A stretch of 64,000 nucleotides of DNA from Paraburkholderia caffeinilytica (GTDB taxonomy: Bacteria; Pseudomonadota; Gammaproteobacteria; Burkholderiales; Burkholderiaceae), in contig NZ_CP031466.1 in assembly GCF_003368325.1 (NCBI RefSeq), positions 3,224,001 through 3,288,000 of the forward strand, in the 5' to 3' direction. Position 1 is the first letter of the stretch. Every line of letters begins with the position of its first letter. The position numbers were made by a program, and so were the translations under genes. The notes beneath the pieces were generated by a model, which made no database searches, had not been told where the DNA came from, and worked only from the letters and a program-made list of their open reading frames with translations. Shown in pieces: positions 44,066-53,609 of this stretch.

Positions 44066-44605
44066 TCAAAACAACTCCAGCTCGCCGCTGGATTCTTCGA
44101 TCGCACTCGTGTCGGCCACGAAGTCGATCGGCGCATGGGCGCACACGCATACCGTCGCGGCAAGCTGCACGGAACCGTTAAGCGTGACCGAATACGACGA
44201 CAGCACATCCGGTTTCAATGCCTGCAGATGCTCCAGACAACGCGCGTTCAACACATAGGGCGTCGACATGCCGAGGTCCGGAAAATAACGCAACAATTCC
44301 TGATTCATCGCGCCACAGCACAGATTGCAGATTTCCAGAAAAGCTTCCTGAAACGGCCGCTCGTCGGCCTCTTTCAGGTAGTACTCGCGGGTGCTGTCGT
44401 TTTCATCGAAGTGAAGGATCAGCAGCAGCCTGAACACGATCGACGAGATGGTCAGCACGACCACCCGGGTCTCCTTCGTTGCGCCCGCGCCGGCCTCGGC
44501 GAGCGGCGCGACCTCACACGTATCGCCGGCATCCTGCGGCAAGCGCGCCTGCGCCGCCTTGCGGAAAATGCGCTCGAAGCTGTCCTTCGCCTGGCTCGTG
44601 ATCAC
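44066..44605 (-). CDS. CheX-like phosphatase
   Basis: A 179-residue protein with a CheX/CheC-like core. The ExxN signature is E91-I-C-N94 in FLEICNLCCGAMNQEL, followed by TPYVL. The GTG start at 44605 overlaps the stop of the MCP-like gene by 4 nt (GTGA), indicating translational coupling. Together with the next gene the operon holds two CheX-type proteins, an unusual duplication. The predicted role is to dephosphorylate CheY-P or control adaptation. The cysteine pair near the active site (CNLCC) is unusual and could allow redox control; that is speculation. Confidence 0.75.
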   Translation of the reverse strand: MITSQAKDSFERIFRKAAQARLPQDAGDTCEVAPLAEAGAGATKETRVVVLTISSIVFRLLLILHFDENDSTREYYLKEADERPFQEAFLEICNLCCGAMNQELLRYFPDLGMSTPYVLNARCLEHLQALKPDVLSSYSVTLNGSVQLAATVCVCAHAPIDFVADTSAIEESSGELELF

Positions 44606-45336
44606 GCCGGCACCTGGTGCAGCTTCGAATGGAACTGATTGGCGAGCGATTCGACGCTGGAGAGCGACGCCGCGATCATCTTGCCGCCCGCCTGGATGTC
44701 CTGGAACGTGGAGGTGGTGGTCAGATCGTTGCGGTGCAGGCTGTCGCGATAGCTCTTCGACAATTCCTCTGAACGCGCGGCGAGCGCCCGAACCTCGCTC
44801 GCCACCACCGCGAAGCCGCGTCCGGCCGGACCCGCGCGCGCGGCCTCGATCGACGCGTTCAGCGACACGATCACCACATGCCGGACAATCGACGACAGCT
44901 CCTGATTCTTCGCGTGCATGTCGTGGTTTTGCGTCATCAGCGAGATCATCTGCTCGTGCCAACGCTCGAATGTCGCGCCAAGGCTCTTCAGGCGCGCGGC
45001 TTCGCCGGCGATCTGTTGCGCCTGATGCGCCCACTGGTCCTTGTCGTCAGTCGCCGCTTTCAACGTTGCACGCAATTCGTCGACGCTGGCCGATTGCTGC
45101 CTCAGCTCCTCGCGCAACTGCGCGGCCAAGGCCTCCATCTCCTGCGCGGCCTGTTCGCGTTCGCGGATCGCTTCACCGTGGTCCGTCTGTTCCGCCGACA
45201 GCGCTTTGATTCGGGCATCCGCTTCGGCGGAGAGCCGTGCCGTCAGTCTCGCGCAGTGCAATTTGTGCGCGACAAGAGCCAGCAGCGCGGTCACCGCGCT
45301 GCCTGCCAACGCCGCCAATACATACTGTTGAATCAC
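44602..45336 (-). CDS. short MCP-like signalling protein
   Basis: A 244-residue membrane protein with one N-terminal helix (residues ~5-23) and no periplasmic sensor. A long coiled coil follows, then the MCP signalling tip as NASIEAARAGPAGRGFAVVA and SEVRALAARSEEL. The segment before it reads HVVIVSLN rather than IAxQTNLLALN, so the hairpin tip that binds CheW and CheA is modified. No methylation helices are evident. It lies between the kinase gene and CheX and may be a scaffold or co-receptor for the adjacent kinase, not a classic chemoreceptor. Confidence 0.82.
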   Translation of the reverse strand: MIQQYVLAALAGSAVTALLALVAHKLHCARLTARLSAEADARIKALSAEQTDHGEAIREREQAAQEMEALAAQLREELRQQSASVDELRATLKAATDDKDQWAHQAQQIAGEAARLKSLGATFERWHEQMISLMTQNHDMHAKNQELSSIVRHVVIVSLNASIEAARAGPAGRGFAVVASEVRALAARSEELSKSYRDSLHRNDLTTTSTFQDIQAGGKMIAASLSSVESLANQFHSKLHQVPA

Positions 45337-45391
45337 AACCTTTCCTTCCGAAGTCCGTCGCGAAGCGCGTCAATCAGCGTTCGACCAACGT

Positions 45392-47782
45392 TCAATCCAC
45401 CATCGCATCGAGTTGCAGTTCGCCGGCATCGCCGCGCGCCGCCACACCGAGCGCGTCGACCGCGAAGCTATCCGGCAGGCAGACAATCGTCTGGAACTGT
45501 CGGAACGAGGCGCCCTTGTGGTCGTCGGTGAAGCGCAGTTCGATGCGGCCGTTTTCGCGCTTGAGGAAGTCGCGCACGGCGTCCATGCCGACGCCACGGC
45601 CCGACACTTCAGTCACCGTTGCCGCGGTCGAGAAGCCTGGCCGGAAAATGAATTCGGCGATGGCTTCGTCGCTCAGGTGTTCGTCGCCGCCGATCCAGCC
45701 GCGCTCGACGGCGATGCCGCGAATCCGTTCGAGCGCGAGGCCACGGCCGTCGTCGCTGAGTGTGATCTGCAGCGCGCCGCTGTCCACGCCCACTTCGATA
45801 TCGATCGTGCCGGCCGGCGTCTTGCCGTGCGCGCCGCGGACCTCGGCGGTTTCGATACCGTGGTCCATCGAATTGCGCAGCAGATGCATGAACACATTGT
45901 TCAATGTGCCGCCCGCCTGGCCACGCAGGCGGTAGCCGTTGTCGTCGATGCACACGGTCGGTGCCGGCTTGCCCAACTCCTGCGCCAACGAAGGCAACGA
46001 GTCCAGCACGCCGGACAGCGCATCGCGCACGCTTTCACTGCCCAGGGCGCGCAAGGTCTGTCGCATTGCATCGCGCATCGACTGCAATTCGTGGAGTTCG
46101 CCGGCGTTCGTCTTGTCCAGCATGCTCAGGGTCTGCTGAATCTGGTCCTTCTCGACCATCACGTAGCGGCCCGCATGGCCGGCATTGTTCGCACCGGTTT
46201 TGGACTTGCGGCCGAGGCTGTGTTCGTTGATCTTCGCGTAGCTCTCGATCGCCTCGCGCACGCGCGTCAGTTCCTGCATCAGGTGTTCCTGATCCCACGA
46301 GCGGTCCGCGTCCGGTTGACGCAATTCGTGATAGCTCTGCTCGGTTTCGTGAACGACGTTGGTCAGGTGCGCCAGGTTGTAGGTCCGCGCGTTGCCCTTG
46401 ATGGTGTGCATGTTGCGGAACAGTTCGGCGATGGCGGCATGGTCCGCTTCCGAATGCTTGCGGATGATCCGCTCGTTCTCGCTGATAAAGCCTGCCGAGC
46501 TTTCGATGAAGTGATGGAACTTCTCTTCGCTCACCGCGAGAATCTCGCCGATCATGTCGAGACGGCGGCGCTGCTCGCTGGCTTCCGCGGCGAGCTTGCG
46601 CAGTTCGGTGACGTCGCGCACGCACAGCATCAAACGCACGACGACGTCGTTTTCGTCGGTAATTGCCGACCAGCTGAGGTCGAGAATCTTCGCCCGGCCA
46701 TCGGGCATGCGCTTCGAAATTTCGCCGACCAGCAGATGCTGGTTGAACGCGAAGTTGATGCAGTCTTCGCCGAGACACGCATGCGCGGCCGCATCGACTT
46801 GCGAAAGCACGTCCGAGCCGAGATCGGTATCCGAGAACACCAGATCCATCAGAGCGCGGCCGGCGATGTCTTTCGTTTCGAAGATATCTTCCAGATACGC
46901 CGAGTATTCCGAGTGGATCACAGCGCCGTCGACCACCGTCAAAATGCCTTGCTGCATGTTCTGCAACATCGCCTGGATGTCGGCGGTTTTCTGCTTGAGT
47001 TGCGCCGAGCTCTCCTGAATCTTTTCGATCATGCCGTTGAAGGCGACGATCGAATGGCCGATCTCATCCAGCCGGCCCACCGGCACGCGGCGCGTGAAAT
47101 CCTGGCTCGAAGCGATCTCGCTCATCATCGCTTGCATGCGGCTGAGCGGGCGCGTGATCTGACGGTAGAGCAGCGTGCCGATCGAGGTCAGCAGAATGAT
47201 GGCGATACCGGTGACGGCGGCAATGGCCGTCGTCGTGGTGGAAAGCGTGGCGTTCAGCGCGGTGATTGCCTCGTCTTTCTGGCGATTCTTTTCGACGCGG
47301 AGGGTTTCGACAATGCCTTCGAGTTCGTCGCGATACTGCGCGACATTGGCAAATAGATACGCCTGCGCGAGTTCGTTCTTGCCGTCGGCCTTCATCTTCG
47401 CCGTCTCGGCGATCGCGGTGAAGTAGTTCTCGAGGCTATCGTTGGCTTGGGAGACGAGACCTTGCTGGGCATGGCTCGCAGCATCCTTGCCTTGCAGCGC
47501 AAGGGCCTGTTGCAGCGAAGCCTTTTTCTTCTTCAGTTCGTCTTGTGCCTGGGCGACCATGTTGGCGTCCGGTGCGTAGACCAGCGTCATGGTCGCGAGC
47601 TGTACGTCCTTGACTTGCGAGACGAGATCAGCGGAAGCCAGCGCGCTGGGGACGACGCCTTCCGTCACCTTGCGTACTTCGGCTGCGCTGCCGCGCGTCT
47701 GATACACGGCGTAGCCGCCGATTGCCGACAAGGCGACGAACATCAAGACGACCAATAGCGTGATGCGATGACGGATAGTCAT
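45392..47782 (-). CDS. membrane receptor-kinase with HAMP, PAS, HPt and CheA-like ATPase
   Basis: A 796-residue fusion of chemoreceptor-like and CheA-like parts. Helix 1 is at residues ~7-27. A helical (four-helix-bundle-type) periplasmic sensor runs to ~185, helix 2 to ~208, then a HAMP domain and a PAS domain (~270-395). An HPt domain has H459 in MHTIKG, followed by a CheA-type ATPase with N-box HLLRNSMDHGIE, G1 DDGRGLAL and G2 GRGVGMDAV. There is no C-terminal CheW-like P5 domain. It should autophosphorylate and pass phosphate to the operon's CheY. The ATG at 47782 has a GGGGG tract inside a 12-bp palindrome upstream. It is the first gene of the operon. Confidence 0.88.
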   Translation of the reverse strand: MTIRHRITLLVVLMFVALSAIGGYAVYQTRGSAAEVRKVTEGVVPSALASADLVSQVKDVQLATMTLVYAPDANMVAQAQDELKKKKASLQQALALQGKDAASHAQQGLVSQANDSLENYFTAIAETAKMKADGKNELAQAYLFANVAQYRDELEGIVETLRVEKNRQKDEAITALNATLSTTTTAIAAVTGIAIILLTSIGTLLYRQITRPLSRMQAMMSEIASSQDFTRRVPVGRLDEIGHSIVAFNGMIEKIQESSAQLKQKTADIQAMLQNMQQGILTVVDGAVIHSEYSAYLEDIFETKDIAGRALMDLVFSDTDLGSDVLSQVDAAAHACLGEDCINFAFNQHLLVGEISKRMPDGRAKILDLSWSAITDENDVVVRLMLCVRDVTELRKLAAEASEQRRRLDMIGEILAVSEEKFHHFIESSAGFISENERIIRKHSEADHAAIAELFRNMHTIKGNARTYNLAHLTNVVHETEQSYHELRQPDADRSWDQEHLMQELTRVREAIESYAKINEHSLGRKSKTGANNAGHAGRYVMVEKDQIQQTLSMLDKTNAGELHELQSMRDAMRQTLRALGSESVRDALSGVLDSLPSLAQELGKPAPTVCIDDNGYRLRGQAGGTLNNVFMHLLRNSMDHGIETAEVRGAHGKTPAGTIDIEVGVDSGALQITLSDDGRGLALERIRGIAVERGWIGGDEHLSDEAIAEFIFRPGFSTAATVTEVSGRGVGMDAVRDFLKRENGRIELRFTDDHKGASFRQFQTIVCLPDSFAVDALGVAARGDAGELQLDAMVD

Positions 47783-47787
47783 GTGAA

Positions 47788-47799
47788 ACCCCCGGGGGT
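47788..47799. promoter_or_regulatory. 12-bp palindrome overlapping the kinase ribosome-binding site
   Basis: ACCCCCGGGGGT is a perfect palindrome placed 5 nt before the ATG at 47782. The GGGGG is the likely ribosome-binding site. Dimerisation or folding in the mRNA could hide it. The rest of the 292-bp spacer to 48075 shows no gene. Confidence 0.35.
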
Positions 47800-48074
47800 A
47801 TGGCCTTCGCGTCAGCCCTCGATCGGGGCAGCGCGTTTTTTGCGAATTCGAGTCAAGCTTGCAGCGCTGCGGAGTATTGCTGGCGCATATTACTAAGCGA
47901 TGACTGCGGAGCGTTTGGCCAAGCCTGGGAGGCTAAATATTCTTCTAAAGTTTTTGGTTTTGACGCCGTTAACAGCGCTTTATTTTGCGGTCAGCGGCGT
48001 GCAGCTCTTTCCATAGCCGGCGTTGCGTCGACGCGCCTCGCGAATTGAACGGCACATGTTTTCCGTTCGACGTG

Positions 48075-48770
48075 TCAGCGGATCGGCGGCAAGTGCTTCG
48101 ACGCCTCACGCAACGTGAGCGGTGACAGGATGTCTCGCGTGGTCGTCAGGAAACCGCTGACCGCGTGAGGCGCATGCCACGCATAGTCCCGCAAGGCCCA
48201 GCCGATCGCCTTGCGAATGAAGAAATCCGGCTCCGCGGCGAGCGAGCGCGCATAGCCGAATAAACGCGCCTCGTCCGTATGCTCGCGCCAGCCGAGTTGG
48301 TGAATCATCGCTATGCGCCGAACCCACAGCGATTCGTGCTCGAGCGCCGCGTCCATCGCGGCCTGCACATCCGGCGTGCGGGTTCGCGCCGCCTTCAGAA
48401 CGTCGCCGACAACACCCGCCAGCGGATCGATCGAATCCCACCAGGCGCTCCGCTGGGCGAGCTTTAACAAGTGTGCAATGTCTGCCGGCGCAAGCGTCTT
48501 CCATCTGCGCGCCAACAGGTCAGTCGCGACGTATTGGAACTCGCGCTCCGGCATCGACCATAAGACCTTCGCGCATGCCAGCAGATGATTGGCATCTTCC
48601 ACCGGCAGCCGCTTGAACACCGGCAGTACCGCTTTGCGCCGCAACGGCGTCGGCACTCCGATGAACTCGAACTGGTCGCGCATGTAGGCGCGCATCGCGA
48701 GCGCGCGTTGAGCGTCGGCGTGCGGCACGAGTGCCGCCTTGATTGCTTCGCCAAAAGCGCCGGGCGTCAT
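48075..48770 (-). CDS. DNA alkylation repair protein (AlkD family)
   Basis: A 231-residue all-helical HEAT-repeat glycosylase. AlkD-type proteins excise positively charged N3- and N7-alkylpurines without base flipping. Family residues visible include GVPTPLRRKAVLPVFKRL, WWDSIDPLAG (key Trp and Asp), HESLWVRRIAMI and FFIRKAIGWALRDYAW. The ATG at 48770 has GGAG nine bases upstream; an in-frame ATG at 48785 would add MEHFP. It is monocistronic. With the YcaQ-like gene it gives the strain two alkylation-repair glycosylase families in this window. Confidence 0.85.
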   Translation of the reverse strand: MTPGAFGEAIKAALVPHADAQRALAMRAYMRDQFEFIGVPTPLRRKAVLPVFKRLPVEDANHLLACAKVLWSMPEREFQYVATDLLARRWKTLAPADIAHLLKLAQRSAWWDSIDPLAGVVGDVLKAARTRTPDVQAAMDAALEHESLWVRRIAMIHQLGWREHTDEARLFGYARSLAAEPDFFIRKAIGWALRDYAWHAPHAVSGFLTTTRDILSPLTLREASKHLPPIR

Positions 48771-48828
48771 AGGGAAGTGCTCCATGTGAACGGAAAGTGA
48801 TTCGCCGGTGGCTGCGTTCGGCGCAGGT

Positions 48829-48919
48829 CTCCCGAATCTTCTCACCTTCGAATCGAAAGTGCGCCGACAGGGAGCAACATTATCACCGCACACACTCCCG
48901 AATGTTCTCACCTTTTGGC
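48829..48919 (+). ncRNA. anti-Shine-Dalgarno hairpin array, two units
   Basis: The first unit (48829) is CTCCCGAATCTTCTCACCTT; CGAA (48833-48836) pairs perfectly with TTCG (48847-48850) around TCTTCTCACC. The second unit (48895) is CTCCCGAATGTTCTCACCTT; CCGAA pairs with TTTGG (one G-U). The 66-nt spacing matches the response-regulator cluster. The second unit ends 3 bp from the opposite-strand stop of the outer-membrane efflux gene. Confidence 0.55.
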
Positions 48920-48921
48920 TT

Positions 48922-50400
48922 TTAGCTTCCCTGCCAACCGCCGCCTAACACCTTGTACAAGGTCACAAGATTGGCCTGTCGCGACAGACTATCCGTCGCG
49001 AGCTGCTGCTGCGCGGTGTAGAGCGTTCGCTGTGCGTCGAGGAACGTGAGGAAGCTGTCGGTACCCGCCTTGTAGCGCGCCTGAGCAAGCGAGTAATAGC
49101 GCTGCGACGACGCCACATAGTCGCGATCCGCCGCCACCTGATCGACGTAAGTTGCACGCGCGGTCAGCGCGTTCGAGACCTCCTTGAACGCCGTTTGAAT
49201 CGTGCTTTCGTAATCGGCGACCTCGATCTGCTTCTCGATTTTGGCGACGTCGAGCGAGGCCTTGTTGCTGCCGTAGTCGAAGATCGGCACCGACACGCTC
49301 GGCGCAAACGCCCAGGCGCCCGTCCCCGCCTTGAACAAACTTGAGAGCGTCGAACTCGATGTGCCGGCCGAAGCGGTCAGCTCGATCTTCGGAAAGAACG
49401 CGGCACGCGCGGCGCCAATGTTCGCATTCGCCGCCTTCAGCGCGTGTTCCGCCTGCACGATGTCGGGACGACGGGTGAGCAGCAGCGACGGCACGCCCGC
49501 ACCGATGTCGGCGAACATCGACTCGTCGTCGAATTCGCGGGCAGGCGGAAGGTCGTCGGGAATCGGCGCACCGAGCACGGCAACCAGGTTGTTGCGATCC
49601 TGCGCGACGGCGCGCCGATAAGACGCAAGGCTCGCCTTCGCGCTCGCCAACGAGTTTTGCGCCTGCTGCACGTCGAGCATCGACGAATTGCCCAACGCCT
49701 GGATGCGCTTTGTCACATCGTATGTCGACTGGTCCGCCTTCACCGTGTCTTCGGTGATTTGCAGAAGGCGCTCGTCGGACAGCAGGGTGAGGTAGTCGGT
49801 CGCCACCGTCGCGATCAGGCTGATCTGCGTGCTCTGCCGCGACGCATCGGTCGCGAGATAGTTCTCCAGCGCCTGGCGCTTGAGGCTGCGCAAGCGTCCG
49901 AAGAAGTCGATCTCCCATGACGTGGTGCCGACGTTCACGTCGCTGGAACTGGTGGTCACGCCCGAGGTGCGCTCGCGGGTCAGGCTGCCGCTCGCGCTGA
50001 TCGACGGGGCGAGCGCGGCACGCGTGATGCGATATTGCGCCTCGTACTCGGCCACGTTCAACGCGGCCACGCGCAAGTCGCGGTTGTTGTCGAGCGCGAT
50101 TTCGATCAGCCGCTGGAGACGCTCGTCGCGAAAGAAGTTGCGCCACGCCATGTCGGCGCCGAGCGGCGCTGCTGCAGTCGTCGTGCTCGGAGCAACTGTT
50201 CCCGGAGCCGCTGCAGTTTCCGAAGCTGAAGCCGCAGCCGTTCCCGAAGCCGCGGCGCTAGTGCTCTCGTACGCATCGCCTTTCGGATAAGCCACGGCAA
50301 CGGGTGCCGCGGGCCGTTCATAGTGCGGATCCAGCGTGCACCCTGTCAGCATGGCGACGGCAAACGCCACCATGCATGCGCCCAATTTGAGTCTCATCAT
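48922..50400 (-). CDS. RND efflux outer-membrane lipoprotein (OprM/NodT family)
   Basis: A 492-residue TolC-like channel lipoprotein. The signal peptide ends with lipobox LTGC (C21). An Ala/Ser/Thr-rich linker at ~45-75 precedes the two OEP repeats of the coiled-coil barrel ([36 protein letters not shown]). It forms the outer-membrane exit duct of a tripartite pump. Its ATG overlaps the RND pump stop by 4 nt (ATGA), so it is translationally coupled as the third gene of the efflux operon. Confidence 0.92.
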   Translation of the reverse strand: MMRLKLGACMVAFAVAMLTGCTLDPHYERPAAPVAVAYPKGDAYESTSAAASGTAAASASETAAAPGTVAPSTTTAAAPLGADMAWRNFFRDERLQRLIEIALDNNRDLRVAALNVAEYEAQYRITRAALAPSISASGSLTRERTSGVTTSSSDVNVGTTSWEIDFFGRLRSLKRQALENYLATDASRQSTQISLIATVATDYLTLLSDERLLQITEDTVKADQSTYDVTKRIQALGNSSMLDVQQAQNSLASAKASLASYRRAVAQDRNNLVAVLGAPIPDDLPPAREFDDESMFADIGAGVPSLLLTRRPDIVQAEHALKAANANIGAARAAFFPKIELTASAGTSSSTLSSLFKAGTGAWAFAPSVSVPIFDYGSNKASLDVAKIEKQIEVADYESTIQTAFKEVSNALTARATYVDQVAADRDYVASSQRYYSLAQARYKAGTDSFLTFLDAQRTLYTAQQQLATDSLSRQANLVTLYKVLGGGWQGS

Positions 50401-53400
50401 TCAACACCTTCCTGTTGCTTGGCATCGCCGTGTTCGCCGAACAGGCGGCGCACGACGACAAAGAACACCGGCACGAAAAAGATGGCGAGCAGCGTCGCGG
50501 CGATCATGCCGCCCATCACGCCGGTACCGATTGCATGCCGGCTCGCGGAGCCGGCGCCGGTGCTGATGACCAGCGGGAGCACGCCGAACACGAAAGCAAG
50601 CGAGGTCATCAGAATCGGCCGCAGACGCAATCGCGCAGCTTCCAGCGTGGCGTCGATCAGGCTGCGGCCCTGCGCCTGCAGGTCCTTGGCGAATTCGACG
50701 ATCAGGATCGCGTTCTTGGTGGAGAGCCCGATGGTGGCGAGCAAGCCGACCTTGAAGTAGATGTCGTCGGACAGCCCGCGGATGTGCGCGCCCAGTACCG
50801 CGCCGAGCACGCCGAGCGGTACGACCAGAATCACCGCGATCGGAATGGACCAGCTTTCGTACAGACCGGCCAGACAGAGAAACACCACGATCAGCGAAAT
50901 CGCGTACAGGTAGATCGCCTGCGATCCGGCAAGGCGCTCCTGGTACGATTGCCCGGTCCAGTCGATGCCGAAGCCGGCGGGCAGCTTCTTCACGAGCGCG
51001 TCGACGGCGGCCATCGCCTGGCCCGTGCTGGTGTTCGCGCCGGTTTGCGCGGTGATTTGCATCGACAGCGTGCGGTTGAAGCGTTCGATCTGCGGTGGCC
51101 CGAAAGTCCATTTGCCGGTGGCGAACGCGGAGAACGGAACCATCTGGCCGTCGTAGCCCGCGGTGGTTGTGCTGCTGGTGCTGCTCGTCGAGGTGCTGCT
51201 CGAACTGCTCGTGCTCGAACTGCTTGTCGTGCTCGACTTCACATACCACCGTCCGATATCCGACGGCATCATCCGGTAGGGCGCGTCGGCCTGCACGTAG
51301 ACCTTCTGGATGCGTCCCGTGTCGACGTAGTTGTTCACGTACGACGAGCCGAACGCGGTCTGCAAGGTGTCGTTCACGTCGGCGATGGAGAGTCCGAGCG
51401 CACTCGCCTTTTCTCGATCGATATCGACATGGAACTGCGGCGTATCGTCGAGGCCGCCGGGGCGCATGCCGGACAGCGCGCTGTCCTGCGAGGCGAGCGC
51501 GATCAATTGCTGGCGCGCGGCCATCAGCTTGTCGTGGCCCTGCCCGGCGCGATCTTCCAGTTCGAAGTCGAGGCCGCTCTGCGTGCCGAGTTCCTGAATG
51601 GCCGGCGGATTGAGCGCGAAAATCTGTGCGTCGCGCGAGGCGGCGAAGTGCATGTTGGCGCGCTGGATGATCGCGGCCGCCGAACCGTCGCGGCCGCGCC
51701 GCGTGCTCCAGTCCTTGAGCTTGACGAAGGCGAGGCTGTTGTTCTGACCCGAGCCGTTGAAGCTGAAGCCCGTCAGCGCGATGATCTTGTCCACCTGCGG
51801 CAGACCGAGGTAATACGCCTCGACCTTTTTCACGACTTCCAGCGTCTGCGCAGCGGGTGTGCCGACGGGCGCCGAAATCGACGTGATGATGATCCCCTGA
51901 TCCTCGTCCGGCAGATAAGACGACGGCAGCTTCATGAAGAGCAGCGCAACCACGCCGCCAATCAGCAAGTAGATCACCATATAGCGCATCGGCTTGCCGA
52001 TCACGCGCGCGACCGTCGAATCGTAGCGAGCGGTGCCGCGAGTCAGCACACGGTTGAACCAGCCGAGCACGCCGCGCTTCGGGTGGTGCTCGACGTCCAC
52101 GCGCCGCAGCATGGTCGCACACAGCGCCGGTGTCAGCGTCAACGCGAGGAACACGGAGAGCAGCATCGCCGCGACGATCGTGATCGAGAACTGCCGGTAA
52201 ATCGCGCCGGTGGACCCCGAGAAAAACGCCATCGGAATGAACACGGCAATCAGCACAGTCGTAATGCCGACCAGTGCGCCGGTGATCTGCTTCATTGCCT
52301 TGCGCGTGGCTTCGACGGGCGACAGCCCCTCTTCGGCGATGAGCCGCTCGACGTTTTCCACCACCACGATCGCATCGTCCACCAGCAGCCCGATCGCGAG
52401 CACGAGCCCGAACATCGACAGCACGTTGATCGAAAAGCCCACCGCCGACATCACGGCAAACGTGCCGAGCAACGCGACCGGCACGACGATGGTCGGAATC
52501 AACGTCGCGCGCAGATTTTGCAGGAACACGTACATCACGACGAAAACCAGCATCACTGCTTCGATCAGCGTCTTCACCACCTCTTCGATCGAGATGCGCA
52601 CGAACGGCGTGGTGTCGTACGGGTAGTCGACCACCACGTTGTGCGGCAATTGCCCGCTCAGTTCGTTGAGCTTGGCGCGTACCGCTTTGGCCACGCTCAT
52701 CGCGTTCGCGCCGCTCGCGAGCTTGACCGCGAGCGAGGCCGCCGGCTTGCCGTTCAGACGCGAGTCCGTGCTGTAATCGTCGCCGCCGACTTCGACACGC
52801 GCGACGTCCTTCAGCAGGACCTTCGAGCCGTCGCTATTCACGCGCAGCAGGATCGCACCGAACTGCGCTGGCGTGGTGAGCAGGCTCGACGCGGAAATGG
52901 TCGCGTTGAGCGCCTGCGTCTTCGTGGACGGCGAGCCGCCGATCTGGCCGACCGAGAGTTGCACGTTCTGATTGGTGATCGCGGTGGTGACGTCGCCGGT
53001 AGTCAGGCCGACGGCCTGCAGCTTCACCGGATCGAGCCAGATGCGCATGGCGTGCTGGGCGCCGAACAGCGTCACGTCGCCGACGCCGTTGATCTGCGTG
53101 AGCGGATCTTCGATCTGCGTGGCGATGATATTGCCGAGATCGATGGAATTCATGCTGCCGTCCGTGGACGACAGCGACACGATCATCAAAAACGCATTGG
53201 CCGCCTTCGCGACCTGCACACCCTGGTCCTGAACCGTCTGCGGCAATGACGAACTCGCCTGTTCGACCTTGTTCTGCACCTGCACCTGGGCGATGTCGGC
53301 ATTGGTGCCCTGCTGGAACGTCAGCGTGATGGTGGCCTGTCCGGCCGAACTGCTGGTGGACGACATGTAGAGCAGATGGTCGATGCCGCTCAGCTTCTGC

Positions 53401-53597
53401 TCGATCACCTGCGTGACGGTGGTCGCCACGGTTTCGGCCGAGGCGCCCGGATAGGTCGCCGTGATCTGCACGGAAACCGGCGCCACACTCGGATACTGTT
53501 CGACCGGAAGCGTCCCGATGGAGGCGCCGCCGATCATCATGATGACGATGGCGATGACCCACGCGAGGATCGGTCGGTTGATAAAGAAACCTGCCAT
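50397..53597 (-). CDS. RND multidrug efflux pump, HAE1 family
   Basis: A 1066-residue AcrB/MexB-type inner-membrane proton-driven pump with two sets of six helices and large periplasmic loops. The proton-relay Asp pair is in [19 protein letters not shown], and the N-terminus [20 protein letters not shown] is typical. Residues about 786-815 are a Ser/Thr-only insertion (roughly 28 residues) between DIGRWYVKS and [10 protein letters not shown], absent from AcrB. The gene follows the membrane-fusion gene by 12 bp and overlaps the outer-membrane gene by 4 nt. It probably exports amphipathic drugs or plant-derived compounds, under control of the divergent two-component system. Confidence 0.93.
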   Translation of the reverse strand: MAGFFINRPILAWVIAIVIMMIGGASIGTLPVEQYPSVAPVSVQITATYPGASAETVATTVTQVIEQKLSGIDHLLYMSSTSSSAGQATITLTFQQGTNADIAQVQVQNKVEQASSSLPQTVQDQGVQVAKAANAFLMIVSLSSTDGSMNSIDLGNIIATQIEDPLTQINGVGDVTLFGAQHAMRIWLDPVKLQAVGLTTGDVTTAITNQNVQLSVGQIGGSPSTKTQALNATISASSLLTTPAQFGAILLRVNSDGSKVLLKDVARVEVGGDDYSTDSRLNGKPAASLAVKLASGANAMSVAKAVRAKLNELSGQLPHNVVVDYPYDTTPFVRISIEEVVKTLIEAVMLVFVVMYVFLQNLRATLIPTIVVPVALLGTFAVMSAVGFSINVLSMFGLVLAIGLLVDDAIVVVENVERLIAEEGLSPVEATRKAMKQITGALVGITTVLIAVFIPMAFFSGSTGAIYRQFSITIVAAMLLSVFLALTLTPALCATMLRRVDVEHHPKRGVLGWFNRVLTRGTARYDSTVARVIGKPMRYMVIYLLIGGVVALLFMKLPSSYLPDEDQGIIITSISAPVGTPAAQTLEVVKKVEAYYLGLPQVDKIIALTGFSFNGSGQNNSLAFVKLKDWSTRRGRDGSAAAIIQRANMHFAASRDAQIFALNPPAIQELGTQSGLDFELEDRAGQGHDKLMAARQQLIALASQDSALSGMRPGGLDDTPQFHVDIDREKASALGLSIADVNDTLQTAFGSSYVNNYVDTGRIQKVYVQADAPYRMMPSDIGRWYVKSSTTSSSSTSSSSSTSTSSTSSTTTAGYDGQMVPFSAFATGKWTFGPPQIERFNRTLSMQITAQTGANTSTGQAMAAVDALVKKLPAGFGIDWTGQSYQERLAGSQAIYLYAISLIVVFLCLAGLYESWSIPIAVILVVPLGVLGAVLGAHIRGLSDDIYFKVGLLATIGLSTKNAILIVEFAKDLQAQGRSLIDATLEAARLRLRPILMTSLAFVFGVLPLVISTGAGSASRHAIGTGVMGGMIAATLLAIFFVPVFFVVVRRLFGEHGDAKQQEGVE

Positions 53598-53609
53598 GAG
53601 TGTCTCGCT

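Noticed and set aside
51151-51240. Frameshift or assembly artefact in the RND pump
   Set aside because: Both flanks align in the same frame with AcrB-like sequence, and the insert is in-frame Ser/Thr codons, so it is a real insertion or repeat expansion.
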